Source: an uncultured Agrococcus sp. (GTDB taxonomy: Bacteria > Actinomycetota > Actinomycetes > Actinomycetales > Microbacteriaceae). From it: a stretch of DNA of 53,969 nt. Below are positions 44,556 through 52,740 of the stretch, in pieces. The notes beneath the pieces are model-generated. The model was not told where the DNA came from. It ran no database searches and saw only the letters and a program-made list of their open reading frames with translations. The DNA lies in contig NZ_CAMEFJ010000010.1 in assembly GCF_945915485.1 (NCBI RefSeq), positions 1-53,969 of the forward strand, read 5' to 3'. Both the position numbers and the translations under genes were made by a program. The stretch's first letter is position 1. Each line of letters opens with the position of its first letter.

Positions 44556-45620
44556 TTACGCGCCGGCCGCTCGACGGTCGTCGAGTGAATCGACCTGCTG
44601 CTCTGCCTCAGCTCCGTCCGGGCCTTCTACTATGCCAAGGCTCACGAGAATCTTCTTCTCGATCTCGTCGGCGATATCCGGGTTCTGCTGCAGGAATCTG
44701 CGCGCGTTCTCCTTACCCTGCCCGAGCTGGTCTCCGTCGTAGGTGTACCAGGCGCCCGACTTCTTCACGAAGCCCTTGTCAACGCCGTAGTCGATCAGGC
44801 TGCCCTCGCGGGAGATCCCCTGACCGTAGAGAATGTCGAATTCGGCCTGCTTGAACGGCGGTGCCATCTTGTTCTTCACGACCTTGACGCGAGTTCGGTT
44901 GCCGACTGCATCGCCGCCGTCCTTCAACGTTTCAATACGCCGGATGTCGAGGCGGACGGAGGCGTAGAACTTCAGCGCCTTGCCACCCGAGGTGGTCTCG
45001 GGGCTGCCGAAGAACACGCCGATCTTCTCGCGCAGCTGGTTGATGAAGATCGCTGTCGTCTGCGTCTGGTGCAGCCCTCCGGTGATCTTTCGCAGCGCCT
45101 GCGACATGAGTCGCGCCTGCAGACCCACGTGGCTGTCTCCCATTTCGCCTTCGATCTCAGCACGGGGAACAAGCGCCGCCACCGAGTCGACGACCACGAG
45201 GTCGACGGAACCCGAGCGGATCAGCATGTCAGCGATTTCGAGTGCCTGTTCACCGTTGTCGGGCTGCGACACCAGAAGAGCGTCGATGTCGACACCGAGC
45301 TTGGCAGCATAGACCGGGTCGAGGGCGTGCTCTGCGTCGATGAACGCCGCGATGCCACCATTCCGCTGCGCGTTCGCGATCGCGTGCAGCGTCAGCGTCG
45401 TTTTACCGGACGACTCCGGTCCGTAGATTTCGATGATGCGGCCGCGGGGCAACCCACCTACACCGAGTGCCGCGTCGAGCGCGACCGAGCCGGTCGGAAT
45501 GACCTCGACCGGTGCGCGCTCCTCGGAGCCGAGCCGCATAACGGTGCCCTTGCCGAACTGTCGGTCGATGTGGGCGAGTGCTGTTTCGAGAGCCTTCTCT
45601 CGGTTCTTGTCAGATGACAT
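44556..45620 (-). CDS. recA: RecA recombinase
   Basis: A 354-residue recombinase that forms filaments on single-stranded DNA and triggers LexA cleavage. Walker [10 protein letters not shown] is at 67-75, Walker [13 protein letters not shown] near 140, and the L1/L2 loops ([26 protein letters not shown]) are intact. No intein interrupts it. ATG 45620 has AAGGA 7 nt upstream; the frame extends further upstream without family sequence. Leader of about 110 nt with an SOS box. Confidence 0.98.
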   Translation of the reverse strand: MSSDKNREKALETALAHIDRQFGKGTVMRLGSEERAPVEVIPTGSVALDAALGVGGLPRGRIIEIYGPESSGKTTLTLHAIANAQRNGGIAAFIDAEHALDPVYAAKLGVDIDALLVSQPDNGEQALEIADMLIRSGSVDLVVVDSVAALVPRAEIEGEMGDSHVGLQARLMSQALRKITGGLHQTQTTAIFINQLREKIGVFFGSPETTSGGKALKFYASVRLDIRRIETLKDGGDAVGNRTRVKVVKNKMAPPFKQAEFDILYGQGISREGSLIDYGVDKGFVKKSGAWYTYDGDQLGQGKENARRFLQQNPDIADEIEKKILVSLGIVEGPDGAEAEQQVDSLDDRRAAGA

Positions 45621-45740
45621 TTGATGTCCTTCCCGTATTGACCGAAACGTTAGTGTCGACCGCCGACACACACTTTGCGAAACCGGCCCGTTGTGGACAG
45701 ATTCGGCCTGTGCACACCGACTTGACCAGCGTACGAGAAG

Positions 45741-45756
45741 TAGAACGAAGTTTCGA
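45741..45756. promoter_or_regulatory. LexA (SOS) box of recA
   Basis: Read on the minus strand, TCGAAACTTCGTTCTA. It matches TCGAAC-N4-GTTCGA at 10 of 12 positions and the lexA/LysM box at 15 of 16. Its first six bases serve as the -35 for a -10 TACGCT 17 nt further on, so LexA would block the promoter directly. Confidence 0.82.
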
Positions 45757-45812
45757 TTGCAGTGCGGCGTGTCGCGCAAGCCGTCGCGCCGTTCATGAGC
45801 ACCGCAAGTGCT

Positions 45813-46037
45813 TCAGGCACCGTCGGGCGGCAGCAATCGTGTCCCGCTGCGCCGCTCGGGCGGAACATCGTTCGCCGCGCAGAGCGCCTCCCACACCCTC
45901 CGTGGAGGTGCGCCCGCGTCCAGGGCGGCGCGCGCCGTCTCGCCGTTCAATGCAGCAAGGGACTGATCTTCAAGCAACACCGCTCCGAGACCACCGAACT
46001 CCGCCTCCACTGCACGCATGAACTCCGCTCTGCGCAC
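45813..46037 (-). CDS. DUF3046-family small protein
   Basis: A 74-residue protein (MRRAEFMRAVEAEFG..., ALNGETARAALDAGAPPRRVWEALCAANDVPPERR) matching the DUF3046 family, which sits upstream of recA throughout actinobacteria. Function unknown. The GTG start has GGAGG 5 nt upstream. About 190 bp with the recA promoter separates it from recA. Confidence 0.9.
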   Translation of the reverse strand: MRRAEFMRAVEAEFGGLGAVLLEDQSLAALNGETARAALDAGAPPRRVWEALCAANDVPPERRSGTRLLPPDGA

Positions 46038-46055
46038 GTTACCTCCGTAAACGTT

Positions 46056-46088
46056 CAGCGGCGGTGAGGGCTCACCTCACCGCCGCTG
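46056..46088. terminator. 13-bp perfect hairpin after clgR
   Basis: CAGCGGCGGTGAG (46056-46068) pairs exactly with CTCACCGCCGCTG (46076-46088), 7-nt loop, 10 bp after the clgR stop and 18 bp before the DUF3046 gene. Confidence 0.8.
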
Positions 46089-46098
46089 TCAATAGTTG

Positions 46099-46428
46099 TT
46101 ATCGCGAGACCTGACCGAATTCCGCTACCAGTTCTTCCGGCAGCACGTCCGGAACATTGGCCGGCAGCGCATCGAGAGCACCCATGTGGTACACACCTTC
46201 GAATACTGCGAGTCGATCCCCCACCTCACGCAGAATCTTCGAAAGCGGAACATCGAGCGCTTCCGCAACCGATGCGAGGATCTCGCTCGAGGCTTCCTTC
46301 TGGCCCCGTTCCACCTCGCTGAGGTAGCCGAGCGCGACGGATGCACGCTGAGCTACCTGCCGCAGCGTGAAGCCACGCTGCAGACGTACATCCCGAAGGA
46401 CGTCGCCGATTTCTTGTCTCAACAGCAC
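46099..46428 (-). CDS. clgR: ClgR-like XRE-family regulator
   Basis: A 109-residue helix-turn-helix protein. The Cro/CI domain reads LLRQEIGDVLRDVRLQRGFTLRQVAQRASVALGYLSEVERGQKEASSEIL, closely the ClgR pattern, with the tail LSKILREVGDRLAVFEGV. ClgR activates clp protease and stress genes in Corynebacterium, Streptomyces and Mycobacterium. I chose the GTG at 46428, 9 nt after AAGGGGG; an ATG at 46512 would add 28 non-family residues. TAGAAT at 46464-46469 could be its -10. Gene order after ftsK-pgsA-cinA supports the call. Confidence 0.9.
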   Translation of the reverse strand: MLLRQEIGDVLRDVRLQRGFTLRQVAQRASVALGYLSEVERGQKEASSEILASVAEALDVPLSKILREVGDRLAVFEGVYHMGALDALPANVPDVLPEELVAEFGQVSR

Positions 46429-46608
46429 TTGCGGGTTCCCCCTTGTTCTCCCTTGCTTCACCCATTCTACCGTGGGCTTGACCAGGCCACGCATCCGGCT
46501 GCGAGCAACCACTCGTGGCCGTGAATCCGGTTGATGCCGAACTCCCGCGTGACCCGTATAACTTGACTAACGTCGACTCAACCCTGGTTATTCCAGAAGA
46601 TTGCCTGC

Positions 46609-47115
46609 TTAGTCTTTGTATTCGCTGAGAGCCTCCGCGATGAGCTCAAGAGCAGCGTGCGTTGCTGCATCCCGGATGCTGCGCCTATTGCCTTCGAAGC
46701 GATAGTCGCGCGTTATCGTCGCCTCGCCTTTGAACGCAACCGAGATGAACACCGTGCCGACGTCGTGGCCGTCCTGCACATCCGGGCCGGCAACACCCGT
46801 CGTGCCGACACCGATCGTCGCCGAATCACGCCCGATCGCCGCGAGCTTTCGAACCCCGCTCGCCATCTGCTTGGCGACTTTCGGATGCACGGAACCCCGC
46901 TTGTCGAGCAACTCGCCATCGACGTTCAGAACACGTCGCTTCATCTCGGTCGCATAGGCGACGACGCCGAGCCGCACAACAGTGGATGCGCGCGGCACAC
47001 CGATCAGGGCGCTCGCAACTTTACCCCCTGTGAGGGATTCGGCGATTGCGATCGTCAGTCCGCGACGGCGGGCGTCCCTGATGATCCTCTTCGCGAGCTT
47101 CGGTGTCGATGTCAT
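46609..47115 (-). CDS. CinA-family nicotinamide-nucleotide amidohydrolase
   Basis: A 168-residue CinA C-terminal-domain protein (PncC type) that deamidates NMN. The motif AIAESLTGGKVASALIGVPRAS is at ~23-44 and GVGTTGVAGPD near 102. It is a stand-alone domain without the N-terminal MoaB-like part. ATG overlaps the pgsA stop as ATGA. Usual position between pgsA and clgR. Confidence 0.92.
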   Translation of the reverse strand: MTSTPKLAKRIIRDARRRGLTIAIAESLTGGKVASALIGVPRASTVVRLGVVAYATEMKRRVLNVDGELLDKRGSVHPKVAKQMASGVRKLAAIGRDSATIGVGTTGVAGPDVQDGHDVGTVFISVAFKGEATITRDYRFEGNRRSIRDAATHAALELIAEALSEYKD

Positions 47116-47735
47116 CCGCTGTTCCTCTCAGCCCTGCTTGCCCGAATCCAGTGCCACACGTACTCCAGACCCGACCACAGTGTCAGCAGGAACGCGACCG
47201 ACATCGCGAGGATATTCGCCCAGTGCACCCAGTCTCCCAGCCACAACCACAGCGGAACAAGCGCCATCGAGAGCGCGATCGCCTGCGCGAAGGTCTTCGC
47301 CTTGCCGGAGAAGGATGCGGGGATCACGACGCGATCAGACACGACGAGCCGGTGCAGCGTAATGCCCCACTCGCGCAGCAGAATCACGACGACGACGAAC
47401 CAGGGCAGCTCCCCCAGCACCGCCAGCATGAAGAACCCGCTGCCGGTTATGAACTTGTCGGCTATCGGGTCGATCAGCTTCCCGAAGTCCGTCACGAGAT
47501 TGCGACCGCGCGCGATCTGCCCGTCGACGAAGTCGGTCGCGATCAGCGCGATGAACAGAGCGGCCGCGATGGTCCGTTCGAGCCCGAGCCGACCGTCATC
47601 GGCCAGCAGGATGACGATGAACACCGGCGTCAGCAGGATGCGCGCTACCGAGATCAGATTCGGGACGCTTGCGACCGACGCGGGTGACTCACCCCTGGCC
47701 CATACACGACCTCGCCAGGGCCTCAGCATGCTCAT
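47112..47735 (-). CDS. pgsA: CDP-diacylglycerol-glycerol-3-phosphate 3-phosphatidyltransferase
   Basis: A 207-residue membrane enzyme that makes phosphatidylglycerophosphate. The CDP-alcohol phosphatidyltransferase signature is complete: D68, D71-G-x-x-A-R76, G85, D89 and D93. About five to six membrane helices. ATG 47735 has no ribosome site; TAGCCT ends 6 nt upstream and overlaps the ftsK stop codon, so a leaderless start inside the operon is possible but the match could be chance. Confidence 0.93.
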   Translation of the reverse strand: MSMLRPWRGRVWARGESPASVASVPNLISVARILLTPVFIVILLADDGRLGLERTIAAALFIALIATDFVDGQIARGRNLVTDFGKLIDPIADKFITGSGFFMLAVLGELPWFVVVVILLREWGITLHRLVVSDRVVIPASFSGKAKTFAQAIALSMALVPLWLWLGDWVHWANILAMSVAFLLTLWSGLEYVWHWIRASRAERNSG

Positions 47736-47741
47736 GCACCC

Positions 47742-47747
47742 AGGCTA
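47742..47747 (-). promoter_or_regulatory. -10-like hexamer of pgsA (leaderless candidate)
   Basis: TAGCCT ends 6 nt before the pgsA ATG and shares its first three bases with the ftsK stop codon. Confidence 0.3.
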
Positions 47748-50423
47748 CCGATCCCGGTCGGTTAATCCCCAAGCGTCTTCATCCGACTCGCCGTCGACGA
47801 CCTCGAGCCCGGTCTCATCGAGCGGATCCTCGTAGGGTCGCGAGCTCTCCGACGGCGCTGCCGGTGGTTCGTCCCCGCGCAACTGCGCGAGCACTCGCGG
47901 CAGATCTTCGGGTATGACGAGGACATCCCGCGCCTTCGAGCCCTCCGAAGGGCCGACGATCTCGCGCGACTCCAAGAGGTCCATGAGGCGGCCCGCCTTC
48001 GCGAAACCCACACGAAGCTTGCGCTGCAGCATCGAGGTCGACCCGAACTGCGTTGTGACGACGAGCTCCGCTGCGGCCAGAAGATCCTCGAGATCATCGC
48101 CGATGTCGGCATCGATCTCCCGCTTCTGCGTCACCTGCTGCACGTCTTCGCGGTATTCCGGCTGCGCTTGGCCCGTGACGTGCTGCACGACCCTGTGGAT
48201 CTCGACCTCGTCGACCCACGCACCCTGCACACGGATCGACTTCGAAGCACCCATCGGCAGGAAGAGCCCGTCGCCCTGACCGATCAGTTTCTCCGCTCCG
48301 GAGGAATCGAGGATGACGCGCGAGTCGGTCACGCTCGAAACCGCGAATGCGAAGCGGCTCGGCACGTTCGCCTTGATCAACCCGGTCACGACGTCGACGC
48401 TCGGTCGTTGCGTCGCCAGCACGAGGTGGATACCCGCTGCACGCGCTAGCTGCGTGATACGAACGATGGAATCTTCGACATCGCGAGGAGCGACCATCAT
48501 GAGGTCCGCGAGCTCATCGACGACGACGAGCAGGTACGGATACGGCTTGAGCGTTCGCTCGCTGCCTGCCGGAACCTTCACCTCGTCGGCTCGTACGGCC
48601 TTGTTGAAGTCGTCGATGTGCTTGAACCCGAACGACGCGAGGTCGTCGTAGCGCATGTCCATCTCCTTGACGACCCACTGCAGCGCCTCAGCAGCCTTCT
48701 TGGCGTCCGTAATGATGGGGGTGATGAGATGGGGAACACCCTGGTACCCCGTGAGCTCGACGCGCTTCGGGTCGACGAGGACCATCCGCACATCGGAGGG
48801 AGAAGACCGCATGAGCAGAGACGTGATCATCGAGTTCACGAAGGACGACTTACCGGACCCCGTCGAACCGGCGACGAGCAGGTGCGGCATCTTCGCGAGG
48901 TTCGCGACGACGAAGCCGCCCTCGACGTCTTTGCCGATGCCGATCGTCATAGGGTGCTTCGACTGCACCGCAGCTTTCGACCGCAGCACATCGCCAAGTT
49001 TGACGGTCTCGCGATCGCTGTTCGGGATCTCGATACCGATGGCGCTCTTGCCGGGAATGGGCGAGAGGATGCGCACTTCGTTCGAGGCGACGGCGTAGGA
49101 GAGGTTCTTCGAGAGCGCGGTCACGCGCTCGACCTTCACGCCAGGGGCCACCTCAACTTCGTAGCGTGTTACGGTCGGGCCGCGCGAGAAACCCGTGACC
49201 TTCGCGTCGACCTTGAAGTTGTCGAGCACCTGCGTGATAGCGCTCACCATGTCCTCGTTGACCTGCGTGCGGCCCTTGGGCGGATCCCCCTGCGACAGCT
49301 CGCCGATCGACGGCAGACGGTATGGGCGATCAGGCAACGGTTTCGCAGCGTCGGCCGCGATGCCCGGCTCGGCGTCCGGCAGCGTCGGCGTCTCGCCCGT
49401 TACGCGCTCTACCGCGCGTTCTGCCGCCTCGAGGTCGCCGAGCACCTCGGTCGCGTAATCGTCATCGCCCTCCGCGAACTGCTCGAAAGGATCGAACGAG
49501 GCGTCCGGGTCTTTCGTGTTGTCGACGATATCGCCGGCATCCGGCCGATCGAGCACGGACGTGTCTTCCGAGCGCAGCATGGGACTGTCGTACGCGGGGT
49601 CGACTTCGCGACCGGTCTTGTTGCGACGCCAGAACGGCAGATTCTCATCGCCCGAGTCTTCTTCGCCCGCGACTCCCGAGCGTCGTTCCTCTCGCTCGCG
49701 AGCCCGCTGCTCGCGGGCCTCCTCCTTCTCCTCGTCGCTGAGCCGCTGAAGACCGAACAGGTAGCGGTAGAGGTCGCCGAGTCGTTCGGGAATCCGGGTC
49801 GGCGCGGTTCCCGTGATGATGAGCACCGAGACGAGGGCGAGCAGTATGCCGATGATCGTGGCGCCGACGACGGTCGTGAGCGCGACGAGCGGCGCTCCGA
49901 CGACCCACCCGAGCACGCCACCCGCCTGCGCGAGCACCGGCATCCCCTCTGCCGCATCCGGTGAGCCCAGCATCGCGTGGCAGACGGCGGCTATCGAAAC
50001 GAGGAAGATCGTGAGGCCGACACCGACGCGGCCGTTGTCGTTGACGGACGCCGGATGCCGGAACATCCAGAGCGCCAACAGGAAGAACACGACGGGGAGC
50101 GCGATCGCGACCTGACCGAACAGGCCGCCGATCGTGAAGTTGCTGATGGCGATCGCGACGCTGTTCGTTGGCAGGAACCACTCGACGACCGCTCCCGCGA
50201 CGGCAAGCAGCGTCAAGAAGAAGGGAACCCCGTCGCGGCGCTCCTCCTTTGCGAGCTGTTCACGACCGAACAGCCTGGCGCCGGCTCCCGTCGTGTGCGC
50301 GAGCCCCATCCAGGCGCGCACGAGTACGTTCGGGCGCTGATCGTCGAACAGCACCTTGGTGGCGGCGGTGTCCTGATTGGAGCGCGATTTGCCCTTCGCG
50401 TTCTGTTTGGTGGGTGAGGCCAT
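47745..50423 (-). CDS. ftsK: DNA translocase FtsK
   Basis: An 892-residue septal translocase. Four membrane helices lie in ~65-205, then an acidic and charged linker (~215-380), then alpha, RecA-like beta (Walker [11 protein letters not shown], Walker [14 protein letters not shown]) and C-terminal gamma winged-helix domains ([29 protein letters not shown]). It pumps DNA towards dif during division. Length is typical for actinobacteria. TACCCT ends 6 nt before the ATG and no ribosome site is present. The dxr relic and osmC lie upstream on the same strand. Confidence 0.97.
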   Translation of the reverse strand: MASPTKQNAKGKSRSNQDTAATKVLFDDQRPNVLVRAWMGLAHTTGAGARLFGREQLAKEERRDGVPFFLTLLAVAGAVVEWFLPTNSVAIAISNFTIGGLFGQVAIALPVVFFLLALWMFRHPASVNDNGRVGVGLTIFLVSIAAVCHAMLGSPDAAEGMPVLAQAGGVLGWVVGAPLVALTTVVGATIIGILLALVSVLIITGTAPTRIPERLGDLYRYLFGLQRLSDEEKEEAREQRAREREERRSGVAGEEDSGDENLPFWRRNKTGREVDPAYDSPMLRSEDTSVLDRPDAGDIVDNTKDPDASFDPFEQFAEGDDDYATEVLGDLEAAERAVERVTGETPTLPDAEPGIAADAAKPLPDRPYRLPSIGELSQGDPPKGRTQVNEDMVSAITQVLDNFKVDAKVTGFSRGPTVTRYEVEVAPGVKVERVTALSKNLSYAVASNEVRILSPIPGKSAIGIEIPNSDRETVKLGDVLRSKAAVQSKHPMTIGIGKDVEGGFVVANLAKMPHLLVAGSTGSGKSSFVNSMITSLLMRSSPSDVRMVLVDPKRVELTGYQGVPHLITPIITDAKKAAEALQWVVKEMDMRYDDLASFGFKHIDDFNKAVRADEVKVPAGSERTLKPYPYLLVVVDELADLMMVAPRDVEDSIVRITQLARAAGIHLVLATQRPSVDVVTGLIKANVPSRFAFAVSSVTDSRVILDSSGAEKLIGQGDGLFLPMGASKSIRVQGAWVDEVEIHRVVQHVTGQAQPEYREDVQQVTQKREIDADIGDDLEDLLAAAELVVTTQFGSTSMLQRKLRVGFAKAGRLMDLLESREIVGPSEGSKARDVLVIPEDLPRVLAQLRGDEPPAAPSESSRPYEDPLDETGLEVVDGESDEDAWGLTDRDR

Positions 50424-50429
50424 GCGGTC

Positions 50430-50435
50430 AGGGTA
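50430..50435 (-). promoter_or_regulatory. -10 hexamer of ftsK (leaderless candidate)
   Basis: TACCCT ends 6 nt before the ftsK ATG. Confidence 0.45.
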
Positions 50436-50502
50436 GCGAGCACCCGCGACAGAGCCGGGAAGGCGCGCTCACGCGTGCGCGATTCGCGGCCGCAGAACGC
50501 AC

Positions 50503-50688
50503 TCAGGTACGAGCGCGGATGATCGCGGCGGCTTTCTCCCTCGCCCAGTGGTCTGCCGCTGCAGCTCCCGCCAGGCTGAGATCGAACCCGGAGTGCGAGG
50601 CAACCGCCTCCGCCGCAGTTTCGACGACGTCGAGCGCCTGCGTGCCTAACGAGCCGGTCAACCCGAGGATCAGGATGCGGCGGGTCAT
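50503..50688 (-). pseudogene. dxr: DXP reductoisomerase relic with internal in-frame deletion
   Basis: A 61-codon open frame. Residues 1-20 (MTRRILILGLTGSLGTQALD) are the NADPH-binding start of 1-deoxy-D-xylulose-5-phosphate reductoisomerase. Residues 21-61 (VVETAAEAVASHSGFDLSLA, ADHWAREKAAAIIRA) match the C-terminal helix region of the same enzyme, where homologues read like VDVVE...DLSLEAVLAADRWARERA. Roughly 300 internal residues, including the metal site and catalytic loop, are gone. The frame is kept and the join falls at LDVV/VDVV, a likely microhomology. ATG overlaps the osmC stop as ATGA. Confidence 0.82.
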
Positions 50689-51155
50689 GATGCTTCTCGC
50701 ACCACGGTCGGTTCGATCGAGACGGGAAACGCGATGCTGTTCGCGATGAAGCAGTCGCGATGCGCGTCGTCATGCACGCGCATCGCCGTTGCCTCGTCTC
50801 CCGTGGCGAGGCGCACGTGAGGCCGTAGCGTTGCGCTCACGAGTTTTCCACCCGTGCCCTCGCGCTTGAGCACGGCGCTCGCGTCGTCCTCGTAGCCGGT
50901 GACGACGAACCCGTTGCGCACCGCGTGGAAGAGGTAGCTCATCATGTGACAGCCGCTCAGCGCCGCAAGCAGCAATTGCTCGGGGTTGTGCTTGGAGGCA
51001 TCTCCGTGAAACGCCCTGTCGGCAGAAGCCGAGATCGTGGGGAGGCCATCGACTCGAATCATGTGCTCCCTGTCGAAGTCGCGGTAGCCGGTCGTGCCGA
51101 GACCGCGGGACCCTGTCCATTCGACAGTGACGGCGAAATCGTGTTGCGTGAGCAC
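50685..51155 (-). CDS. OsmC-family peroxidase
   Basis: A 156-residue OsmC/Ohr-superfamily protein. The two reactive cysteines lie in LAALSGCHMMSYL (~62) and AHRDCFIANS (~127), and the start LTQHDFAVTVEWTG fits the family. It reduces organic hydroperoxides. I chose GTG 51155, with TACGCT 6 nt upstream; ATG 51185 would add ten non-family residues. It is followed by the dxr relic with a 4-nt overlap. Confidence 0.9.
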   Translation of the reverse strand: MLTQHDFAVTVEWTGSRGLGTTGYRDFDREHMIRVDGLPTISASADRAFHGDASKHNPEQLLLAALSGCHMMSYLFHAVRNGFVVTGYEDDASAVLKREGTGGKLVSATLRPHVRLATGDEATAMRVHDDAHRDCFIANSIAFPVSIEPTVVREAS

Positions 51156-51161
51156 GTCACA

Positions 51162-51167
51162 AGCGTA
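51162..51167 (-). promoter_or_regulatory. -10 hexamer of osmC (leaderless candidate)
   Basis: TACGCT ends 6 nt before GTG 51155. Confidence 0.45.
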
Positions 51168-51345
51168 GCCGCCGTGCTCGGCCATCCCTTTCGGTCCTCT
51201 CCTCAATTCCTACTCGGAGGGCCACAACATCGGCGCCGACGCCGCAGAGGGGCCCGGCCGCTGCCAAAGACCGACTTTTTCGCCCAGCGGACGAGGAGGA
51301 TGCGGGAAAACCCGGCAGAAGAATCTCGTGTGTTCGACTAGTGCC

Positions 51346-51355
51346 GGAACGTTCC
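51346..51355. promoter_or_regulatory. GGAACGTTCC palindrome upstream of gabT
   Basis: A perfect 10-bp palindrome 6 bp upstream of the gabT -10. It could be a repressor or activator site. The same intergenic region (51211-51290) also carries a degraded GGGCGAAAAA...TCGGTCTTTG stretch related to the palindrome family. Confidence 0.4.
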
Positions 51356-51361
51356 AGCATG

Positions 51362-51367
51362 TACAGT
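51362..51367 (+). promoter_or_regulatory. -10 hexamer of gabT (leaderless candidate)
   Basis: TACAGT ends 7 nt before the gabT ATG; no ribosome binding site. Confidence 0.5.
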
Positions 51368-51374
51368 CTGACGT

Positions 51375-52700
51375 ATGACTGACACCGCACAAACCACCGT
51401 CCGTTCGGTCGTCACGGAGATCCCCGGCCCGAAGAGCAAGCAGATGCTCGAGCGCAAGGCCGAGGCAGTGTCGACCGCTATTCCTTCGAACCTGCCCGTC
51501 TTCATCGAGTCGGCCAATGGGGCCACCTTCACCGACGTTGACGGCAACACGTTCATCGACCTCGGCTGCGGCATCGGTGTGACCACGATCGGTCACACGA
51601 ACGAAGCCGTCGTCGCCGCAGTGCGCGAGCAGGTCGGCCGTCTGACCCACTCGCTGGTCGGACAGACGCCCTACGAGCCCTACGTTCGCGCCGCCGAGCT
51701 GCTCAACGAGCTCACCCCGGGCGACCACAAGAAGAAGACGATCTTCGTCAACTCGGGAGCCGAAGCCGTCGAGAACGGCGTCAAGTTCGCGCGCAAGTAC
51801 ACGGGTCGGCGCGGCGTCGCCGTCCTCGACCACGGCTATCACGGCCGTACCGCACTCACCGGCACGATGAACTTCAAGATCGCTCCCTACGCGAACGGCC
51901 AGGGTCCTACCGTCTCGGATGTCTTCCACGCTCCGAACTCGTACCCGCTGCGCGACGGTCTCGACGGGGCAGCTGCGGCGAAGCGCACGCAGTGGTACCT
52001 CGAGAAGCACGTGGGTGTCGAAGACCTCGCCTGCCTCGTCGTCGAGCCCATCCAGGGCGAGGGCGGATTCATCGTTCCCGCCGACGGCTACCTCGCCGCA
52101 ATGCAGGAGTGGTGCACGAAGAACGGCGTCGTCATGATCGCCGACGAGATTCAGTCCGGTGTGAGCCGCACCGGTGCAACGTACGCCTCGGAGCTGCTCG
52201 GCTGGACTCCCGACGTCGTTCTGACCGCGAAGGGCATCGCGGGCGGTATGCCGCTCGCAGCCGTGACCGGCCGCGCCGAGATCATGGACGCTATGCACCT
52301 CAACGGTGTGGGCGGCACGTTCGGCGGCAACCCCGTCTCGTGCGCAGCAGCGATCGCCGTCCTCGAGCAGGTGAAGTCCCTCGACCTCAGCTCCGAAGCC
52401 AAGCGCATCGAAGAGGCGCTCGTTCGCCGCCTGAGCGAAATGAAGGACAAGTACTCGGTTATCGCAGAGGTCCGCGGCCGCGGCGCCATGATCGGCGTCG
52501 AGCTGGTCGACACCGACGGCGAGCCCGTTGCGGCTGGACCGTTCGCTGCCGAGGCCGGACGCAACGGCGTCATGGCTCTCACCGCGGGCGCTGACGGCAA
52601 CATCCTCCGCTTCCTCCCCTCGCTCATCATCACGAACGAGCAGCTGGAAGAGGGCATGGACGTCATCGACGAGGCCTTCGCCACCGTCCTGAACTCCTAA
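51375..52700 (+). CDS. gabT: 4-aminobutyrate aminotransferase
   Basis: A 441-residue class III PLP aminotransferase. The PLP lysine lies in VVLTAKGIAGGMPLA near 290, the aspartate in VVMIADEIQSG near 258, and the phosphate loop SGAEAVENGVKFAR near 134. The start PGPKSKQMLERK and GHPNV-like region are typical of GabT. It moves the amino group of GABA to 2-oxoglutarate, yielding glutamate and succinate semialdehyde; no gabD is adjacent. It is a class III relative of ArgD, but the sequence type is GabT rather than acetylornithine aminotransferase. Leaderless start. Confidence 0.93.
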   Translation: MTDTAQTTVRSVVTEIPGPKSKQMLERKAEAVSTAIPSNLPVFIESANGATFTDVDGNTFIDLGCGIGVTTIGHTNEAVVAAVREQVGRLTHSLVGQTPYEPYVRAAELLNELTPGDHKKKTIFVNSGAEAVENGVKFARKYTGRRGVAVLDHGYHGRTALTGTMNFKIAPYANGQGPTVSDVFHAPNSYPLRDGLDGAAAAKRTQWYLEKHVGVEDLACLVVEPIQGEGGFIVPADGYLAAMQEWCTKNGVVMIADEIQSGVSRTGATYASELLGWTPDVVLTAKGIAGGMPLAAVTGRAEIMDAMHLNGVGGTFGGNPVSCAAAIAVLEQVKSLDLSSEAKRIEEALVRRLSEMKDKYSVIAEVRGRGAMIGVELVDTDGEPVAAGPFAAEAGRNGVMALTAGADGNILRFLPSLIITNEQLEEGMDVIDEAFATVLNS

Positions 52701-52740
52701 CGGCGTCTTCGGCGCCCTCGGGCGCATCGAGGCGACAACT

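Noticed and set aside
48618-49964. 448-codon plus-strand open frame opposite ftsK
   Set aside because: Antisense to conserved FtsK motor sequence.
51211-51290. A third full copy of the TCGGTCTATG palindrome
   Set aside because: Only one arm (CAAAGACCGACTTTTTCGCCC) resembles the family; the opposite arm pairs too poorly, so at most it is a decayed copy.
51375-52700. gabT as a relocated argD
   Set aside because: It is a class III aminotransferase, but the N-terminus and motifs are of the GABA transaminase type, it is longer than ArgD, and it lies 40 kb from the arg genes.
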